Shown: positions 35,542-48,566, counted from the first letter of the stretch. The stretch is 64,000 nt of DNA from Enoplolaimus lenunculus (GCA_030248215.1 JASANG010001555.1:124001-188000), one strand, 5' to 3'. Made by a program: numbers and translations. The notes: generated by a model not told the origin, from the sequence alone.

Positions 35542-37149
35542 GCCTGTTGCCATTAGGTCTTCTATCATTTTGATTTTAATTATTGAGTCGAACTTTATGA
35601 CGTTCTGTATGTATGTTTATGATGGATATAATTTCTACAGCTGTGACAAATTTGTCAACAGTAGATGCATTACCTCGTTGGTTTGTTGGAAAAGTGTCGT
35701 TAATTGGCGATAAGTGTTATTATCATTTAAGGATACGACCCCTAGCCATATATTGTAGTTTTAAAATTGGAATAACATTTTAGTCTAATGTGGCTTACCG
35801 TATACATACAGTATTTTCTGTTCAGCATTGTGTATTTTTTTCGTCTTTAGTTCGATTATGTTCATTGTTTGAAATTGTACCTATTGCTTAAATTTCAAAT
35901 GCCAATGTGCGTTTTCCATCGTGTTTTGTTTTTATTGTACGGTATTATTTTCAATGTACAATGATGCATCTCTGCTATTTCAATACATTCTTTTTCTGTT
36001 TTGTTTGTTTACAAATTTACAGTTTACCGACGTTATGTTCGACTCGGCAAAATTTATTTTACACAAGTTTAAAAGACAACGTATTAGTCTCAGCGGCGTA
36101 GTCAGGACTTGGGCAGAGGGTTTATGCTTAATAAAATTTTCAAATGGGATGAGTTTGTGTCGCCTTGTGAAAAGTTCCTAAAGCCTTTAGACGAAATCAT
36201 AAAGAGGAGAGGGTTGACCCATAAACCCCGTCCCTGGCTTCGATCTTTGATGTATTCTGATAAATAAAGGTTTCACTTTTTGTGTATATGGCAACGATGT
36301 TGCACTGTATGGTATTCTTGGCTTATCGCAGCACAATACCAACGGTGCTTAATTTTGACAGGTCAAAAGTAGAATGAAAATGTTTTTGGAAGATTTGATG
36401 CTGAACGTCATAAGGCACACCAAAACGTGCATTAACTCCCGCATCAAATGGTTAAGACACGCTGGAGAGTGGGTTAACCGTGCCCCCCAAGTGTGCCGAA
36501 CCGTTATACCCAAAAGGCACAGTGATTGTAGCATGACTCTTAACTAAATGAGCCTTGGTGCAATATTCTGTTGAAAACACATGTCAGAATAAGTAGTAGT
36601 ATGATATGATGTAATGTAGGTAGAAACATTTTCGCCTTATATATATAATTGATTTGACGTTAAGCTTAACGTATAGAGTATTTCGCACAGCGTTCGCGTC
36701 GCAATAGGTTCTAAATACCAGTTCATAATATATTTCATGTGTGCTTGTTCATGAGCATATGGCTGCCACCGCGTAGCTGACTAATTATTACTGTACGTTG
36801 GTTGCCAGCACACTAGGTAGTAGGTGCATTGGGAATTTGGTTGGCTGAAGCAGAACAATTTGGTTATGTTTCGCTTCATGTAAGCATTTTGCCATTTTCT
36901 GAGAACATTCACTGGTATGTGATTGTGGAATATTTGGTTTTTCATATAGGAAGGATTTTGGATTTAGATTTATTTTTATATTTTATGTGTTTGCTATTAC
37001 CAAGAGTGGATGATCACTTACACAACAGTGTGTAACTGACTACATTCTGCGTACCAAAAATATACCCAGAGTACGTTGCTTTTTTGTCCGATCCCCTTGT
37101 TTAGGAGGTTGAAATGTGGGCAGACGAAGGAAATACATATATCTTGCTA

Positions 37150-37524
37150 ATGCAGTGGTGACCCGAATACGAGGGGGGTAATAAGTGGGAGTCCCCAGTT
37201 TGAGTCCCAATCAATAGGATTTCGTATCCCGAATGAGAGTCCGTAAGCAGATAGAGTCTCTAAACCCTAGTTAGAGTCCATAAATGTCAATTATCCCTAA
37301 TTGTAGCGCATAAATGACTCCAGGACCAAATAAAGTTGAGTTCGAAACTTTAAAGCGTACTTAAGTTTTGAAAGTACATTCCTAAGTATAACCTTGCATT
37401 ATCGCTCAAGCTATTGACACAAAACGAATAAACGTTTAATTCAACTGACAATTCCAGTACCGGATATATAAGAAACGAAGGTGGCGGACCGTGGGTTAAA
37501 AATAAATAACAGTCCGTAATCGAG
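37150..37524. mobile_element. Mariner-type MITE (family M), right end lost
   Basis: It starts near a TA with GCAGTGGTGACCCGAATACG and shares the whole interior with the copy at 38381 (AGTCCATAAATGTCAATTAT, TGCATTATCGCTCAAGCTAT). It stops after AACAGTCCGTAATCGAGG, before the right inverted repeat. Confidence 0.7.
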
Positions 37525-38380
37525 GCAAAGCTTGAGTGGTGATATTTGAATAGATGTTTTGTTGGATATGTATCTGTTTGCCAATTTTTACGGAGGTTTC
37601 GCTAGGTATTGTGTGGTTGTTGGTAAAATTGTTGATTTAAAATTGCTCGGTTTTTCTTCACTCTGTTGAAGTCTGCTCAGAAGCAAGTGATAAGTGATTA
37701 CTCTTAGTTTAAGTTGTATGTTAAATGAATGTTGCGATATTTGTATTAGATTAATTGTTGAGAAATGTGCCACTGAAGATAATCCCTGTGCAGGCAAAGT
37801 ACATCCAAATTTTTGTTATTATGTATGATCAGGCACATCTTCTCTGTGTGACTAATGCAATTAGGGTTAGTTGGCTGCTTATAGATTTAGTGGGTTTGGG
37901 TGGCTTAGAGAGTTTTAATATATTAATGTCTGCGGACGTTTATGCATGTGCTGTTCCTGTCTGGATATGTATAAACATGGTTTTGATTTTATTTTCATGA
38001 ACCTATATACACTATATCTACGTTTAAACGATTTTGTTTATATCGCAGTTGCGTACGTATGTATAGTTAGGCTCTGTTTCTTTGTTTAGCATGCTACCGC
38101 AGGAATAAACAAGCTGTTTATTTTCTTCTTAGAGCAGTATAAGGGCTAACAGTTTGAAGAGCAAGCAAGCTATTTTGCGTAACTGATATCCGACAACTGT
38201 TCAAAAATGTTTGGAAGAACTGTTTGGTCTTTGTATTAATGACTGATATCAGGGTAAAACAGGAGGTTCAGCTCTGGCTAAAAAATCGGCTTCCGGCTCA
38301 AGTATAATATTGCGTCTGGCTCTAGCAGAATTTTTTGCCGAAGCTTCCGAAAATTTCGGTAGTGAAACTTCCCATAGTTA

Positions 38381-38819
38381 CCATATTGACCCGAATAAGA
38401 GGGGAGTCCCATTTTAATTCCCAATCAATAGGAGTTCGTATCCCTAATAAGAGTCCGTAAGAAGAGTCTGTAAGCGGATAGAGTCCTGAAACCCTAATTA
38501 GAGTCCATAAATGTCAATTATCCCTTATTGTAGCGCATAAATGACTCCAGGACCAAATAAAGGTGAGTTCGAAACTTTAAAGCGTAGTTAAGTTTCGAAA
38601 GTAATTTTAAGTACAATCTTGCATTATCGCTGAAGCTTTTGATGCAAGACAAAAACGTTTATTTCAACGGATAGTTGCAATACCGGATATATATCAGTAA
38701 GGAAGGGTGGCGCAGGTCTGGTTCAAAATAAATAACAGTCCGTAACCGAATAACAAGGGGGGTACCCTATGGAGAGGCTAAATAAATATCACTCCCCCCT
38801 CTTATTCGGGTCATTACAG
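38381..38819. mobile_element. Mariner-type MITE (family M)
   Basis: The left end reads TGACCCGAATAAGAGGGG and the right end CCCCCTCTTATTCGGGTCA, a clear inverted repeat. TA lies on both sides (38379-38380 and 38820-38821). The length is 439 bp with no coding capacity. The TA target duplication points to Tc1/mariner-superfamily transposase. Confidence 0.8.
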
Positions 38820-39401
38820 TACAAAACTTGTATTGTTCTGTGCGTTTGGATTTGCAACATTAAAAATATTTGCCAAAATTAAAACGTTTTAACTACCTAA
38901 TTTCTCTAACTCCACCATTTTTCGCCTCTGGTTGCTAGGAATAGGCGGTCTCGGCAGATCGCGGGATTTGGCTGGTCTCGGTATAAAGGACCACATTTAA
39001 ATATACTTACGCTAAATCGTGCAAACATCAGATCATCTTACTTTCAGTGGTGCCCCGCTTTCAGCGGCGGATCCGGAAATTTCAGACGGAGGGCAGGCTC
39101 GTAAATGTTTTGAAACGCATTTATCACCAAAAATTTGTTTGAGAGGAAAATTGTATTTCATCACAAAAATGTCTGAGGGAGAAAGTTGTAAGTTAGGGAG
39201 GGACCATACCATTTTATCATAAAAAAATTTCTGACAGGAACGTACGCCCGCCCTCCAACCTTTGGATCCGCTAGTGTCCGCCTTCTCACTAGGTCGAAAT
39301 GGAGTAGGCTTAAATTTTACTAATTTTTTTCCTTGGTCGTTTAGGCTAAGATTTGTTTTAGACTTGAATGAGGGGGCATAAACTTAGGAATATGTTTTGG
39401 C

Positions 39402-39821
39402 CATGGTGCAACCGGAATTCCGGTTCCGGTAGGAAAATCAGTATTTTTCACTATCCAGTTTCGGTAATATATCCGGTATTTTTCACCGGAATTTTCCGGT
39501 ATTTTCGGTATTGAAAAAATTTTCTCATTTGAAAATTTAAGAAAAATTGACATATTCTAACTTATTTCTCTAAAATTGTATGTGCGTGTATTGCCGAAAT
39601 TTTCAATTTGTGCCATACTCCAATGTTTATCATATGTTTCCACCTACTGCATTTGTTTCGGGATTTTGGCATTCTAAATAGTGTGTTTACAGCAATAAAA
39701 GCGATAAAATAGCGTTAAAAATAAATTTTTCGGTAACAAGTATTTTTTTATTTTCCGGATCCGGTTCCGGTATTTCTTTAACTTTCCGGTTCCGGTATTT
39801 TATAATTCCGGTTGCACCCTG
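39402..39821. mobile_element. hAT-type MITE (family A, variant subfamily)
   Basis: The ends are CATGGTGCAACCGGAATTCC and TAATTCCGGTTGCACCCTG. An exact 8-bp target duplication GTTTTGGC lies at 39394-39401 and 39822-39829. The interior differs from the 451 and 4469 copies but is shared with 53854 (GCGATAAAATAGCGTTAAAA). Confidence 0.9.
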
Positions 39822-40693
39822 GTTTTGGCTATTAGTCCAATTCAGATTTGGGCTTAATTACGACTTGGGCTACGACATATGTATAAAGTAGATTTTGTTT
39901 CCTGCCAAGGTAATAAAAATATCACGCTAAACTCAAGTTTTTTATCTTGGCATGTTTTAAGATATCAAAATTTTAAATCATAACTCAGGTTTGAATACAA
40001 AATTTCTTTCGTCAGCTCCAGCTACTTTAATGGTGAAACAATGCAAATTATACCAAAATTTTTTTTACACAATAGCATTTCGGATATCCGGATACACGTT
40101 TCTTTTCGGACACGTATCCGGATACACGTTTCTTTTTGGATACATATCTGGATATTTTTCATATCCGGATATCCCGATATCCGGTGCCCATCTATATTTT
40201 TAGACTTTGACGCTTTGCGTAAGTTACCAATTGAATTTACGAAGCGCATAATTTTCGAGCGGACTTCACGCACATAAAAACTTCGCGAGGCGAAATAGGA
40301 TGAGAAATTTTTCTATAATTGGCAATTGTTTCTTTTAAAATCCATCTACTTTAGCAAACCGTGGGAATATTTGTAACACTTCAATGCTTATATTATTTTT
40401 ATTATTTTGTTAGCAGCGTTCAAAACTTAAAAAGGTCTTCGGTCTTCGGATAGTAAAATGTTTCCATCCACTGGAATTTTAAGTTTTACCCACTGCGCAA
40501 TCTTGTGAAATAAAAAGCCAAAACTACGTTAAAACTGTATATAAATGTGTCATACACTTAAGTTTGTTTGATAAATTTGTTAGCTTAAGCCACTGATCCT
40601 CAGAGTTGAAGTTCAATGTTTCTACAATGTGATAGATCGGTTTATGTTTATTGTAAAGTTTTTGTTACCTTTGACAATAGGACTAATTTATTG

Positions 40694-41944
40694 GTTTATT
40701 GAGCGAAGCGACAATCCGAGCGAAGCTCGGAGTTTCGCGAAGCGTTTTGTGTTTTCTACTTTGGGGTCGAAAGGTGGATGTCCGTCCGTCTGTCCGTCCA
40801 AAAAGAATCTCAGGAACGGCTGAACAGATTTTGATAAACTTTTTTTGTTTGACAGCCAATTGTCCTGGGGTGTTAACCTCGCACTGGGGTTTTAAAATTT
40901 TAAGTCGTTTATTAGCTACAGGTTAATTTGCATAATTAATTAAGCCTAAATGCGACTTTCCACAATATTTCACTAAATTTTACAGTTTAGAAGGAATCTA
41001 ATTTTAGTATTAAAGGGTTTTTGGGTGCGAGAAATCTGCGTAAGCTGTTTACAAACCTCCAAAACCGATAATTGAGCAGTTACTAGATAATTTGCATATT
41101 AGCATAGTTTATAGGCATAAATTGGGACTTTTTACAATATTTCACTTATTATTAAGGTTAAAAGCAATATACTTTTAACACTGAAAGGTTTTTAGGTGCG
41201 AAGAATTTGAATAAATTGTTTACAAACATCCAAAACCGATAATTGAATAGTTAGCTAATAGTTAATTTGCATATTAGCTTAATTGACAAAACAAAACTAA
41301 GACTTTAAATTATTTCAATAATTATTAGGGTTTCCGGAAGGTTTTTGGGTGCGAGGAATCTGAATAAATTGTTAACGAACATCCAAAACCGATAATTGAA
41401 TAGTTAGCTAATAGCTAATTTGCATATTAGCTTAATTGACAAGACAAAACTAGGACTTTTTAAATTATTTCAATAATTATTAGGGTTTTACAAAACCGAT
41501 AATTGAATAGTTAGCTAATTGACAAGACAAAATTAGGACTTTTTAAATTATTTCAATAATTATTAGGGTTTACTGAAGGTTTTTGGTGCGAGGAATCTAA
41601 ATAAATTGTTTACAAACCTCTAAAACCGATAATTCAATAGTTAGATAATAGATAATTTGCATATAAGCATAATTAATAAGCCTAAATTAGATGTTTTTAC
41701 AATGTTTCACTAATTATTAGGGTTACAAGTAATCTAATTGCAGTAATAATGGGTTTTCAAGTGCGAGAAATCTGAATAAATTGTCTACAAACCTTTAAAA
41801 GCGATTATCGAATAGTTAGCTAATAGATAATTTGTATATTTGTTTAATTGACGAGACAAAATTTGTTAGCTAATAACTAATTTGCATATTACTTTAATTG
41901 CTTACGTGTGTTCGAGCTTCGCTCAATAAATGTAGTCCCACTAC
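40694..41944. mobile_element. Helentron-like (HINE) element with internal tandem repeats
   Basis: The left end carries TTTATTGAGCGAAGC and then GAGCGAAGCTCGGAGTTTCG. The right end has CGAGCTTCGCTCAATAAA followed by the hairpin GTAGTCCCACTAC (41932-41944). Inside are a GTCC tetranucleotide run (about 40785-40802) and about six diverged tandem repeats near 190 bp, marked by AATTTGCATATTAGCTTAAT. Subterminal inverted repeats, a terminal hairpin, a microsatellite and a tandem core are known from non-autonomous Helentrons such as DINE-1 and the bivalve pearl elements. The family assignment is an inference. Confidence 0.65.
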
Positions 41945-44057
41945 GACTGCTTAGAGATGCCCCGGCGCCGCGGTCAATACTTTAAATGCTAGGCCCTAAC
42001 CGAGGCTAGTTTTTTTATAAACTCCTTAATTGACTCGCATGAAAAACAATCCTATCATGCTCGATTTTCTTTTGAAAAATATGAAAGTCACCAGAAATAT
42101 CTATACACGGTTTTTCATTTTGCCGTGGTTTGCTATACACACTGCACAATATAGATTGTTTATTATTCCACCTTAGCCACCATATACGTATCACGTATAA
42201 ACTCGAACAACAATATTGGATAAACTAGCGCAAGAATATTTAAGTTTTGCGGTAGTTTGGCTCAGCAGTCAGCTCCAAAATATTACCTGCCGTTGTTGAA
42301 TGTGTGGTCCGCGGAAATCCTTTCTAATACGCCCTTGCATATCAGTTGGTCGGAAAAGTGACGGCTATCGCCCCCTAGCCTGCTCCTCGGCTTGTAGTCA
42401 GTGGCGAACTGGCAGAATTACGGAATTTAGACGTTCCGAAATTTCTCCCATGTAAAGATCAGGGGCGGACTGATTTTCTGTGGGAGTGTGACTGCAATAG
42501 AGTACGCTTAAACTTTTAGACTAATTTTTTGCTTAGGCTTAGGCATAAGATCATTGTCCCTGTTCTTTGCCCTGAAATTTTAATTAAAAGTGGAGTATTT
42601 TATAGATGTCGACGAGCAGTGGTCCGCCAGGGTCAGTTTTAATTTTGAACGTAGGTTTAAACCTTCGTGAATTTTACTAAAAGTTATGAAAACAGTTTTC
42701 TAGCTACGAAATCTAATATTTCAAATGTTTCAGCAATGTGTTACGTTTGCGTTTATACTGCAGGAGTATTGTTCTTCAACAACTTTCAATGCAACAAATT
42801 AAAACCAAAACAACAACAGCCCGTCACCCATTAAAAAGAATATCGATGGCTGATATTTATCACAGTTTGCAGTGTGCGAAACACCATCCGTATTTACGTA
42901 TTTTGTACGTGCGAACACAGCAGTGCAATATCTTTGACGTTTGTACGTTTTTGCACCGCAGCCGCATACTCCACAGCTGCAGCGTATTTTGCGCAGTGTT
43001 ATTGAGTGCAAATTTGCTGTTTTTCATTTGCTGATTTGTATCGCATCCATTTTACGCCTTATGGAGTTATGGGTTTGATATCGAATTTCTGAAGTCAATC
43101 TCAGTATATATTTTTGTAAATAGTAACTTAAAACGAAACGCTACATTTGTGAGTTGATTTCTTGTAATAATGAACTGCATAACCTTTTGCTTATTTCAGC
43201 GGTGCCGGAAGCAAATTATGATTGGGGGCGGGGCCAAGTCATGGTGTAGGTTTGCCGGACATTTGAAGAGGTGCACGAGCAGTAATAGTAGACGAGTTGT
43301 GGGCCCAGGGTCAGGGCTGGGCACCGCAATTTGTTGGCAGGGCAGAAACATCCGTCAACAAAAACGAGCCCAGGACGGTTTAAGAATAGAAAGTATCATC
43401 TGAGCGGCAGGGTCATGCCTTGGGTTGCCCGTACGTAGTTCGAAAACCAAACTCCGGGTCCTTAGCAGGGAAGATTCATGTGTTTTGAGGTGAGAGATCC
43501 GAGGTTGATTGATTTTTTCCTACGAGTTGGCTACCAGGCGTAGAAGATCGAAGGAAACCACGCGAACAAAGGTACAAGATGGCCAAATGCAATTTTAGTA
43601 TTAACTCCCAACGCAAAATTCTAGTTTTGCTTGGCTGCGGCGGACGGTTTAGAGGTTCGGTTTATCTGTGGTAAGTGCGCAAAATTCACGAGCGGAAAGC
43701 AAGATGCAATTTTGTGTTTAAATACCTCAACAATATTCACTATTGGATCCAGTGGAGTTTTCAAAGATTTTGTACTCAAACGCCGGGTCCTTTTTTGGCC
43801 GGCGCCGAACCGGGAGTTAACGGACGCTAAGTACAGTTCTGTCTCACCCCAATCTGAATACTGCGGAGGCGCGTCCGTTCTGCCTTCCTTTTTCAGCGTC
43901 TGCGGTTCAGATTATTGGTGTACATATAAACTAATCTGAAAGTGCAGCGATAGTAAACATACAGCAGAAGGCAAACTCAAAATGGATATCGGCGAATTAA
44001 ATTTTTAAAATATGTTTCATTTTTGTACCGCTAAAACTTAAGGTAAACAAGTAAGTA

Positions 44058-46653
44058 AATCAGCCCAAAGTGCGACACTTTTTGACAAACACAGTTTCAA
44101 ACAATTTTATTTAAGACAAAAAGTATTATAACTTCAGTTAAACAACATCAAACAAAACGAAATTTATAACATAAGTTGTGGCAACGATTCTACGTAAGAA
44201 TCTCAATTTTTAAAGCTGAGTTTAACCCATACCTCTAAAAAGTCGCTCGGAAATCAGTTAAACCTTGAATCTGTCGCACTTTTTGACAACCATCCTAAAC
44301 TGCGACGATGAGTTCCTAAACAGCGACACAGGGGTTCTAACCTGCGACAACTGAATTCCAAAGTGATTTTATGCACGTATGTCAATTTTTTATCAACAGT
44401 TGAGCGATACATCGGCCGTAATAGACATGAAACATTATTCTAATTAAATATAAAACTTTAAAACTATACATTAAACAGAAACTCCGGATTGATAGAAAGT
44501 TTTCACATAATAATACGTCGGACGGATAACGTTCAAAAAACACAAAAAACAACTTAAAAAATAAAAGCAAAGAAGCTTGTGTCAAATTTAGCACAACCAG
44601 TCCATTGCTGGATCTCAAAAACTTACACACCTTTTAAACAAAATGAGCGCGAATTCATTTTCACTCATACGGTTGCGTGCAAGTTTGGAGCAGTGCCCAA
44701 ACTTGACCTAAGCTAAGGCACGGTACTACCCAGTGCCAAACGTGACATAGCCAAAAAACTTGAAATTACATTCAACCAGAACAGTCATTGCAAAAAAAAT
44801 ATTTTTTAGTTGCAGTGCCACCGCATAACTCGTGCTGCCATTTTTGGCAGTCAGTGCACTGTATCCATGAAGCATCCCCTTGAAAGTAAACGCCATTGCA
44901 AACAGCACAAATCCACTGCTTAGTTTTCTTCTTTTTATTACTCGTGCCAGACGTCGAGGGAACGTTGTCCAACGGTGGAATAGTTTTTTAGCGTTTGTCT
45001 GATTGTTTGGCTTTGCTTTTTTCAGCTTTTTCTTCATTTTTTCTATGTATTCTGGCGAAGTCAAGTCAGTGGAAACCACCCGCTTAGTACCAATTTCGAT
45101 CGCCGATCTTTTGACTGCCCCAGAAACTTGTGGTATTATTTGACTGAATGTGACTATTTCTTCGCGCCGGCCATTATTCTGACTTAGAGTGATTCTATTT
45201 TCTTTGTTTAAATTGTTCATACTATTGGGATCATCCAAATTGAATCCACGTGGATATAGTTCGGCAGAATAAACTGACGCAGATTCGGGTTCAGCCTGGG
45301 CTAATGAGCAATCCATCATCGAAGCGTTTAAATTATTATAATTTTGTGATTGTGGCTCGATAACATAAGCTCGTGATAAGTCTTCCAATTGTTCGACGCG
45401 TCCTGCACTGAAAATTTGGCTTTGTGGAGCTCTTTTTCTGCTGCTTCTGGCAGAACAGGAAGTCGACCAGTCTTCTTGTTCAAGCGAACTTGCCCTAGCA
45501 CGCGCCGTCGTAGCGAGTCGACCTTGACATCGTACTTACGACTATTTTCTCGGTAGTTTGGTTGGCCTATGATAATGCAAAATGTTTTAATTTTCCAATT
45601 GTAAAACTTTCAATAAGAACGAAACGTCGTGAATTTACTAAAAATTCAATTAAAAATTTGAATTTTACGATCTCATTTTTGCCGAATTATTGGATGCTGA
45701 ACTGTAATAACATAATCCAAAATTTTAAACACCGTCGCACAGTTCACAACGAAAAAATACAATTCAAATTAAAATCTATAAATAAAGTCGTTTTAGAATA
45801 ATATTCAAGTATATACTTGAAATCTACCTTCATTTTCAATAGAATTTATGCAACTTTCAACGGCAGCCAGCATATTCTTCTCTGACCATTTTAAGATTTG
45901 TCGTTTTTTGAAACCAGCTGCAGGGACTTGCTGCGGTTTTTTTGAAGCACTCCCTGACTTCTGACATTTCATGGGCTGCTTTGCGAGGGGAACATTGGGT
46001 CGTTTCTTCCTCGATGTTTGTTTGATTCGAGCCATAGAAATCGACTACAATCGACTAAAAATTTTTTAAGCCGTTTGAAACTTTATAGTGTACATGGAAT
46101 TAAACAAGAATTCATGTATTTAAACCGATTTAGGCGTTACTGACCAGAAGCAAAAGATTTAAAAATATATATACCCGTTCGGAAAACAATCGTAGCACTT
46201 TAGGCCTCTGTCGCACTTTTGGACAAACACAAAACGCAGTTTAGGGTATATGTCGCAATTTAGGGCTCCTGAGCGAGTGACCAAATCCCGCATGTGGCAT
46301 ATAGTTTTAAAGAAATCCAGAAAAATATTCATATTCTAGATACGATTAGCTTTAAAATGAGCCTAACATCAAGTGTTTACGCCAAAAAATGGTCATTTTC
46401 TGTAAAAAAACTAAATTTGACATTGAGCTTACCTTTATAAACAATCGACAATTTTTACAAATCCACTAACACAACTCGATCGGATGACTAAGTTGTCGCA
46501 CTTTAGGGCATAAAATTTATATCAATAAACAGTAGAGCGCGAGAGCTATCAAATGATGTAATTCAACATGATCTATCTTGAGCACTTCTCACAAAACAAC
46601 AGTTTTACCGTTTCTCTGTCGCACTTTTGGGTGTGTCGCAGTTTAGGCTGATT
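44058..46653 (-). mobile_element. pogo/Tigger-like DNA transposon, core-deleted
   Basis: The ends AATCAGCCCAAAGTGCGACA and TGTCGCAGTTTAGGCTGATT form a terminal inverted repeat flanked by TA (44056-44057 and 46654-46655). Its length of 2.6 kb suits a full pogo element. Both ends carry several further copies of a TGTCGCA(C)TTT-like motif: near 44266, 44300, 44320 and 44345 on the left, and 46210, 46250, 46495, 46617 and 46634 on the right. These are plausible transposase binding sites. The gene inside is described separately. The DDE catalytic region is not found, so this copy cannot supply its own transposase. Confidence 0.8.
44772..46035 (-). pseudogene. Psq-HTH and PHD-finger protein of pogo-like element, DDE core missing
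   Basis: Exon 1 (46035-45828) starts MARIKQTSRKK, very close to the histone H3 tail. It leads to KWSEKNMLAAVES, the first part of a Psq helix-turn-helix. A 261-bp intron with GT-AG ends follows. Exon 2 (from 45566) continues RKYDVKVDSLRRRVLG and LNKKTGRLPVLPEAAEKEL, completing the DNA-binding domain as in Tigger transposases. Then the frame changes and only C-terminal sequence follows (LTSPEYIEKMKKKLKKAK). After one more frame change near 44985 comes a C4HC3 PHD finger: CAVC, CTDC, HELC and CNDC. The DDE domain of roughly 200 residues is absent. It could be a decayed transposase or a non-autonomous derivative. Confidence 0.75.
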
Positions 46654-46655
46654 TA

Positions 46656-48566
46656 CTATATTCAGCCATCGTTATTTCAAATCGAACAATTGCATCATAT
46701 GTGAATTTGTAATTGAGTGATAGTGATTTTACGACTAACTGTAAGCATACAATTTACTGAATTTCCGGAAACTGAACCGGATATCCAGTTGTACCCTGCA
46801 GAAAATGTATGACTATATACAATATACGATCGTATAGCTTATCAAAAATAGAACGCATTGCTACGAGTTGGATTTTTTCCTCTGTTGCCTCGACAGGTTC
46901 AGGGTAATGTTTAGTTTAAATGGTCGTATTTGGTTTAAGAGACTAATTTCATACTTAAAACAATTGTTCCCTGTTTGTCTTCTGCCAGATAATTCGTCAG
47001 GTAGCGTTTACTCATTCTTACACTGTAACTAACACATTTTGACCTTGTACTTCAAGGTTAGAGCACACGAATATTCGCACAGTTCTTTTGTGCAAATATG
47101 CTGGTATTGTTCGATTTAGACACAAACGGTAAAATTTACTCAAAATCTTCAGAAATTTTAGCTGCATGCGCTATTATTTTTATAAAAAATTTTAAAATTC
47201 CCAGTGATTATTTTGCATGCCCCAACCCATTTGCATATTGGAAGAAAATTGAAATCATCTTTTAAAATTTTATATTAAAATATAAATCCGGCACCAGCCG
47301 TTTCCGCTAATTATCCACTTACATCCTGTCTCTAATTTCATGCATCTTAGTCAAATTAAAAATATATAAACCAACCACCAAACACTGTACTCAGAAGCGT
47401 TTCAATTGCATGAAAATTTGAATTAATTCAACTAATACTTGATTTCAGCTTCATGCACTGCTTCGATTAAGAAATGCGGAAACATATTTGCGGACTCCAT
47501 CATATTTTTAGTATGAAAAGTGACAATATTTGTTCGAATGAATAAATATTTGGTAAATTGGTTTGCGTAGGTATTTGTAGCTATAATAGTATTTGCATAA
47601 ATACCGCACAGGGTTCGTTTTCGGTACAAAAGGTTTTGATATTCATTTGTATCAGAGATTGCCTATACGGGCCGATAACCAAGAGGGGTGGGGGAGGGCT
47701 CGGCTACCCTGAAACTTCACCCTAGAAAATTTCAATATTGCATGTAAGTCAACGAAAACCCCTTGAACTGGCTACGAGCATGTGCCGACAATTTCGGTTT
47801 CAGAACACGGAATCGAATACCGAAGATGGTTATTTAATCCGTTTATGGTTTTATTAATATGATGTCGCAATGCTACTGTTAACCACTCACCCACAGCGGA
47901 TTCACAAAAGAAGCATCCCAACCTAATCCATCGAACAGGAATCGAAACCAAAATTTTATATAATGGCTTAGCGCTAAAGCGACGTTTGGTTTCTGAATCG
48001 TTTCACTCGCGAATTTTTTTCCACTGTCATATATCGCACGACCTCACTTTCTCCAATTTCTGGATCCGACACTGCACTTTTCCTAAACAAAGTAGTGGTA
48101 TGCATGCTTTAGGAGCAAGTGTTGACACATTAACACCAAAAATAGTTGTTTTTACAGCAATGAACTATTAACAGTGAATTTAGAATTCAGTCGTTTCAGT
48201 TTCATTCAATGCAATACTTAATAAGCAGCGTTGCGAATTGGAGTACTTCCTTAAGGAGGGCGAGAAAATTTCCCAACCTGTTGGAAGAGGGAGCCCATCT
48301 AAACCGCCACCATACTTTACTGAGCTGTACTATGGTCGGTAGTAACTTTTATAATATGTTATATTTTCCGGAAAAATAATCCTTGCTGGCTCCATGAAAG
48401 CAAATTTGTATTTTTGCACATTATTTTTAAAAGCTGAACATTACTAAACAGTACACATATGTAGCTTATAATTTACCGCTAACCGCATTCAATCTATCGT
48501 GATTACTTCCGCTTACTACAAAATCAGCTTATCAGCCTCTGCTAAATATATCAATCATCGGTAGCT
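46656..48566. other. Intergenic spacer upstream of SLC6 gene
   Basis: AT-rich sequence with one short MITE-like end near 46760-46800 (CCGGATATCCAGTTGTACCCTG). No gene or RNA is recognised. A TATA-like AAATATATC at about 48545 lies just upstream of the SLC6 start. The bases CGGTAG|CT directly before the ATG could serve as a trans-splice acceptor, but that is only a possibility. Confidence 0.5.

Larger units (their letters stand above)
34545..44057. other. Intergenic region and LRIG 3' flank, repeat-rich
   Basis: No gene is recognised here. The first part presumably contains the LRIG 3' UTR; an AATAAA occurs near 36263. Repeats named separately: hAT MITE end at 35494, mariner-type MITEs at 37150 and 38381, hAT MITE at 39402, Helentron-like element at 40694. 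Also seen are a CCGGATA-rich fragment at about 40075-40190 and a TTAGGC-bearing repeat at about 42450-42560. The open frames at 42738-43034 and 43631-43939 match nothing I know. Confidence 0.55.

Noticed and set aside
43631-43939. 102-codon plus-strand frame in a GC-richer patch
   Set aside because: No domain or exon structure recognised. It lies in a repeat-like region just left of the pogo element.
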